Source of the DNA: Luteipulveratus mongoliensis
GTDB taxonomy: Bacteria > Actinomycetota > Actinomycetes > Actinomycetales > Dermatophilaceae
DNA: 64,000 bases
Direction: 5' to 3'
Assembly (NCBI RefSeq): GCF_001190945.1
Contig: NZ_CP011112.1
Span: 2,604,001-2,668,000, forward strand
The position numbers were made by a program, and so were the translations under genes. Positions within the stretch are counted from its first letter, which is position 1, and each line of letters opens with the position of its first letter. Of this stretch, positions 60,693 to 64,000 are shown piece after piece. The notes below the pieces were generated by a model that was not told the origin of the DNA, made no database searches, and was given only the letters and a program-made list of their open reading frames with translations.

Positions 60693-62546
60693 GTGTCACC
60701 GATGGCCCGCACTGCGCTGCCGCCAGCAGCGACACCGCCGGACCTGATCCGCAACTTCTGCATCATCGCCCACATCGACCATGGCAAGTCGACGCTCGCG
60801 GACCGGATGCTGCAGATCACGGGCGTGGTCGAGGAGCGGGCCATGCGCGCTCAGTACCTCGACCGCATGGACATCGAGCGGGAGCGCGGCATCACGATCA
60901 AGTCGCAGGCCGTGCGGATGCCGTGGGCCTCTGAAGACGTGACCTACTGCCTCAACATGATCGACACCCCGGGGCACGTCGACTTCACCTACGAGGTGTC
61001 GCGCTCGCTCGCGGCCTGTGAGGGTGCCGTCCTGCTCGTCGACGCGGCGCAGGGGATCGAGGCGCAGACGCTGGCCAACCTCTACCTGGCCATGGAGAAC
61101 GACCTCACGATCATCCCGGTGCTCAACAAGATCGACCTGCCAGCCGCGCAGCCGGAGAAGTACGCCGCCGAGCTCGCCGGTCTGATCGGCTGTGACCCGA
61201 GTGAGGTCATGCGGGTCTCCGGCAAGACGGGCGAGGGTGTCGAGGACCTGCTCAACGAGATCGTCGCGCAGCTGCCCGCGCCGACAGGCAACGCGGATGC
61301 TCCTGCCCGGGCGATGATCTTCGACTCGGTCTACGACACCTACCGCGGCGTGGTCACCTACGTGCGAGTGATCGATGGGCAGCTCAGTCCGCGCGAGAAG
61401 ATCGCGATGATGTCGACCAAGGCGACGCACGAGCTGCTCGAGATCGGTGTCATCTCACCGGAGCCCAAGCCGTCCAGGGGCCTGGGCGTCGGCGAGGTGG
61501 GTTACCTCATCACCGGGGTCAAGGACGTACGCCAGTCTCGCGTGGGCGACACCGTCACCAACTCGGCCAAGCCTGCGGCCGATGCCTTGGGCGGCTACCG
61601 CGACCCCAAGCCGATGGTCTTCTCGGGGCTCTACCCGATCGACGGATCGGACTACCCGATCCTGCGCGATGCCCTCGATCGGCTGAAGCTCAACGACGCC
61701 GCGCTCGTCTACGAGCCCGAGACGTCGGTTGCGCTGGGCTTCGGCTTTCGGGTCGGGTTCCTCGGCATGCTGCACCTGGAGATCGTGCGAGAGCGTCTCG
61801 AGCGCGAGTTCAACCTGGACCTCATCTCGACCCTGCCCAACGTCGTCTACGAGGTCGAGGTCGACGACGGACGCGTCATCACGGTGACCAACCCGAGCGA
61901 GTTCCCCGAGGGCAAGATCGCCCAGATCACCGAGCCGGTCGTGCGCGCAACGCTGCTTGCGCCGAGTGAGTTCGTCGGCGCGATCATGGAGCTGTGCCAG
62001 TCGCGGCGCGGATCGTTGCGCGGCATGGACTACCTGTCCGAGGACCGGGTCGAGATGCGCTACACCCTGCCGCTGGCTGAGATCGTGTTCGACTTCTTCG
62101 ACGCGCTCAAGTCCAAGACCCGCGGATACGCCTCTCTCGACTACGAACCCGACGGTGAGCAGACCGCCGACCTGGTCAAGGTCGACATCCTCCTCCAGGG
62201 CGACACGGTTGATGCCTTCAGCTCGATCGTGCACCGGGACAAGGCCTATGCCTACGGCACGATGATGGCGACCAAGCTCAAGGATCTGATTCCGCGGCAG
62301 CAGTTCGAGGTGCCGATCCAGGCAGCCATCGGCGCGCGGATCATCGCCCGCGAAAACATCCGCGCCATCCGCAAGGACGTCCTCGCCAAGTGCTACGGCG
62401 GCGACATCTCCCGTAAGCGCAAGCTGCTGGAGAAGCAGAAGGAAGGCAAGAAGCGGATGAAGATGGTCGGCTCCGTGGAGGTCCCGCAGGAGGCGTTCAT
62501 CGCCGCCCTGTCGCAGGACGCCGGTTCTGAGAAGGCCAAGAAGTAG
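60693..62546 (+). CDS. lepA: Elongation factor 4 (LepA)
   Basis: A 617-aa translational GTPase that acts on stalled ribosomes and in 30S assembly. G1 is [16 protein letters not shown], followed by [12 protein letters not shown], the G3 motif [12 protein letters not shown] and the G4 motif NKIDLPAA. The C-terminal LepA-specific domain has [29 protein letters not shown] 60693 has GAGGT 8 nt upstream; the ATG at 60702 is too far from any site, and an upstream ATG would add non-conserved residues overlapping the MFS gene. Confidence 0.96.
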   Translation: MSPMARTALPPAATPPDLIRNFCIIAHIDHGKSTLADRMLQITGVVEERAMRAQYLDRMDIERERGITIKSQAVRMPWASEDVTYCLNMIDTPGHVDFTYEVSRSLAACEGAVLLVDAAQGIEAQTLANLYLAMENDLTIIPVLNKIDLPAAQPEKYAAELAGLIGCDPSEVMRVSGKTGEGVEDLLNEIVAQLPAPTGNADAPARAMIFDSVYDTYRGVVTYVRVIDGQLSPREKIAMMSTKATHELLEIGVISPEPKPSRGLGVGEVGYLITGVKDVRQSRVGDTVTNSAKPAADALGGYRDPKPMVFSGLYPIDGSDYPILRDALDRLKLNDAALVYEPETSVALGFGFRVGFLGMLHLEIVRERLEREFNLDLISTLPNVVYEVEVDDGRVITVTNPSEFPEGKIAQITEPVVRATLLAPSEFVGAIMELCQSRRGSLRGMDYLSEDRVEMRYTLPLAEIVFDFFDALKSKTRGYASLDYEPDGEQTADLVKVDILLQGDTVDAFSSIVHRDKAYAYGTMMATKLKDLIPRQQFEVPIQAAIGARIIARENIRAIRKDVLAKCYGGDISRKRKLLEKQKEGKKRMKMVGSVEVPQEAFIAALSQDAGSEKAKK

Positions 62547-63323
62547 GTGGGCCCGGCTGACCTGCCGGAGCACGAGCTGGCTCGGACCCGCTCGTTCACC
62601 CGTCGCGGTGGCCGGATGCCGCAGCGGCACCGCCGGGCGTTCGCCGAGCACGGATCGACCTACGTGCTGGACGTTCCTCGGCAAGGCGTCGGTACGACGG
62701 TGGTGCCGGGTTCGACCCTCGACCTTCCGTCGGTGTTCGGCCGGGTCGCACCGGTCGTCGTCGAGATCGGTTCCGGCTCGGGAGATGCGATCGTCTACGC
62801 GGCGCAGCAGTCGCCGGAGCGCGACTTCGTGGCGCTCGAGGTCTGGCGCCCCGGGTTGGCCCAGACGATCGCCCAGGCAGTGCACGCCGGCGTACGCAAT
62901 GTGCGTCTGGTGGAGGCGGATGCGGCGCAGGCGCTGCCGGAGCTGTTCGGTCCGGAGTCGATCTCTGAGCTGTGGACGTTCTTTCCCGATCCGTGGCCCA
63001 AGAGCAAGCACCACAAGCGGCGGCTGGTGACGCCTGAGTTCGCTGACAAGGTCTCCAAAGTCCTTGCGCCCCAGGGCGTCTGGCGCCTCGCGACGGATTG
63101 GGCCGACTACGCCTGGCAGATGCGCGATGTCATCGAGGGTTGCCCTGGTCTGCTCAATCCGTACGCCGGCAGGCTCGCCTGGCCGGGCGACGAGGACCGC
63201 GACCCGGAGGGTGGACGCGGCGGATTCGCGCCGCGGTTCGACGGGCGGGTCGAGACCCGCTTCGAGACCAAGGGTCTCCAGGTCGACCGGTTCGTGCGCG
63301 ACGTCGAGGCTCGCCGCGCCTGA
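62547..63323 (+). CDS. trmB: tRNA (guanine-N7-)-methyltransferase
   Basis: A 258-aa enzyme making m7G46 in tRNA. SAM site VVVEIGSGSGDAIVYAA, then RDFVALEVWRPGLAQTI, and the TrmB hallmark FFPDPWPKSKHHKRRLV. The C-terminal tRNA-binding part ends TRFETKGLQVDRFVRD. The GTG start directly abuts the lepA stop, so translation is probably coupled. An N-terminal extension rich in Arg is usual for actinobacterial members. Confidence 0.95.
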   Translation: MGPADLPEHELARTRSFTRRGGRMPQRHRRAFAEHGSTYVLDVPRQGVGTTVVPGSTLDLPSVFGRVAPVVVEIGSGSGDAIVYAAQQSPERDFVALEVWRPGLAQTIAQAVHAGVRNVRLVEADAAQALPELFGPESISELWTFFPDPWPKSKHHKRRLVTPEFADKVSKVLAPQGVWRLATDWADYAWQMRDVIEGCPGLLNPYAGRLAWPGDEDRDPEGGRGGFAPRFDGRVETRFETKGLQVDRFVRDVEARRA

Positions 63324-63329
63324 CCTGCG

Positions 63330-63857
63330 TCAGAGGTCCTTGCGGTAGCCGACGAAGTCCTTCGACGAACCTGCAGGTCGCTCCGCCTGCCCGGTGCCGA
63401 CGAAACCGCACTTCTCCAGCACACGCTGTGACGCCACGTTCGCCGTCGATGCGCGGGCGGCGACCGTCCCGACTCCACGCGTGCCTGCCACCTGGAGTGC
63501 TGCCTGCACGGCGCGAGTGGTCACGCCCTTGCCCTCGGCATGCTCCGCCACCCGGAAGCCCAGCTCGGTGCGCTCGGGCTGATCGATGTCGTACACATTG
63601 ACCCGCGCGACTACCTCGCCGCCCGAGTCCACCGCAACGAAGAACAGGCTCCGCGCGGAACGGTTCTCCTCCGCCAGCGCCGCCAGTCCGTGCTCGAACT
63701 GCTCGAAGTACTCGTCGCCCCGGTCGCTCACGTGACGGGCGAAGAACTCACGGTTCGCGCGCTCGAACCGCTCCAGCGCCTCGGCGTGGCCCATCTCGAC
63801 GAGCTCAAGTCGCAGGGGCGGCTCGCCCGGCACCTCCCAGGAGTCCACGGACGCCAT
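63330..63857 (-). CDS. GNAT family acetyltransferase (RimJ/RimL-like)
   Basis: A 175-aa GNAT protein. LRLELVEMGHAEALERFERANREFFARHV at the N-terminus, AHEAEGKG-type acetyl-CoA loop (VAEHAEGKGVTTRAVQAAL) and ASTANVASQRVLEKCGFVGTG. This is the pattern of RimJ/RimL-like ribosomal-protein or small-molecule acetyltransferases. It is convergent with trmB, and its ATG overlaps the stop of an upstream minus-strand frame by 1 nt. Confidence 0.88.
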   Translation of the reverse strand: MASVDSWEVPGEPPLRLELVEMGHAEALERFERANREFFARHVSDRGDEYFEQFEHGLAALAEENRSARSLFFVAVDSGGEVVARVNVYDIDQPERTELGFRVAEHAEGKGVTTRAVQAALQVAGTRGVGTVAARASTANVASQRVLEKCGFVGTGQAERPAGSSKDFVGYRKDL

Positions 63858-64000
63858 CAGAAGTAGTCCCGAATGTGCACGCTCGGTCCGCTGAACACAG
63901 CATCCCAACGGTCATCGTCGTCCGTGGGGCCGGTCATGAAGCCGGCCCGCCGAAGGTCGGTGCACGAGTGTGACCCAGCGAAGCGCAACGCGAGTCCTCT
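63857..64000 (-). CDS. 3' end of an unidentified gene (continues beyond window)
   Basis: An open frame of 47 codons runs from the window edge to TGA at 63857, ending RWDAVFSGPSVHIRDYF. The 1-nt TGATG overlap with the GNAT gene is the junction type used elsewhere here, which supports real coding. Family not recognisable from this tail. Confidence 0.45.
   Translation of the reverse strand, partial: RGLALRFAGSHSCTDLRRAGFMTGPTDDDDRWDAVFSGPSVHIRDYF

Overview
The window is high-GC DNA with dense gene packing, many 1- and 4-nt start/stop overlaps and GTG/TTG starts. It also carries actinobacteria-specific signals: a SAM-IV riboswitch, a poly-Cys leader peptide, the order obgE-proB-proA-nadD-rsfS-gpgP-like, and an Rv0121-type PPOX protein. 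It is most likely a chromosomal segment of an actinomycete, with a Micrococcales/Dermatophilaceae-like flavour (inference; no 16S is present). No IS element, prophage or CRISPR array was seen.

Layout. 1-8.3 kb is core genome: the end of obgE, proB, a DedA-like protein, proA, a methyltransferase convergent with a GT2 glycosyltransferase, nadD, rsfS, a histidine phosphatase and a DUF4442 protein. At 8.4-15.2 kb a tRNA-Ala(GGC) abuts a complete four-gene Wadjet plasmid-defence operon (jetABCD). The jetD stop codon lies inside the last bases of the tRNA on the opposite strand. 15.5-17 kb holds small enzymes and an ArsR regulator.

17-33.4 kb is a sugar locus under one LacI-type regulator. It has two divergent ABC importers without ATPases, a DUF624-like membrane protein, a GH172 (DUF2961) and a GH116 glycosidase, an FGGY kinase, a fucose/arabinose-isomerase-like protein and a DUF3500 protein. 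A palindromic operator (consensus GWAATCGATTWC) occurs before lacI, twice between the importers, and at the kinase start. GH172, a fucose-isomerase-like protein and a pentulose-type kinase together suggest use of D-arabinofuranosides or a related furanoside (inference).

33.4-36.3 kb holds a GT39 glycosyltransferase and small membrane/hypothetical genes. 36.3-39.6 kb is a sulfur operon: amino-acid binding lipoprotein, FMN-reductase-like/GNAT fusion, cysteine-dioxygenase-type cupin and rhodanese. Its leader has a SAM-IV riboswitch followed by a 31-codon ORF ending Gln-Cys-Cys-His. 39.6-41.1 kb is a DHA2-like MFS exporter. 41.2-45.8 kb is an ABC sugar importer with a NagZ-type GH3, resembling dasABC-dasD for amino sugars. 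46-50 kb holds two acyl-CoA dehydrogenases, a PemK/MazF-like protein and an IclR regulator. 50-55.7 kb is malate synthase plus glycolate oxidase (aceB-glcDEF-iclR). The rest is a phosphotransferase, a SulP transporter fused to a beta-carbonic anhydrase, an MFS transporter, lepA, trmB, a GNAT and the edge of one more gene.

Most striking are the tandem SAM-IV/Cys-leader control, the tRNA-abutting Wadjet island, the operator-defined GH172 locus, a probable ATC start codon for lacI, and dispersed repeats sitting on gene starts.
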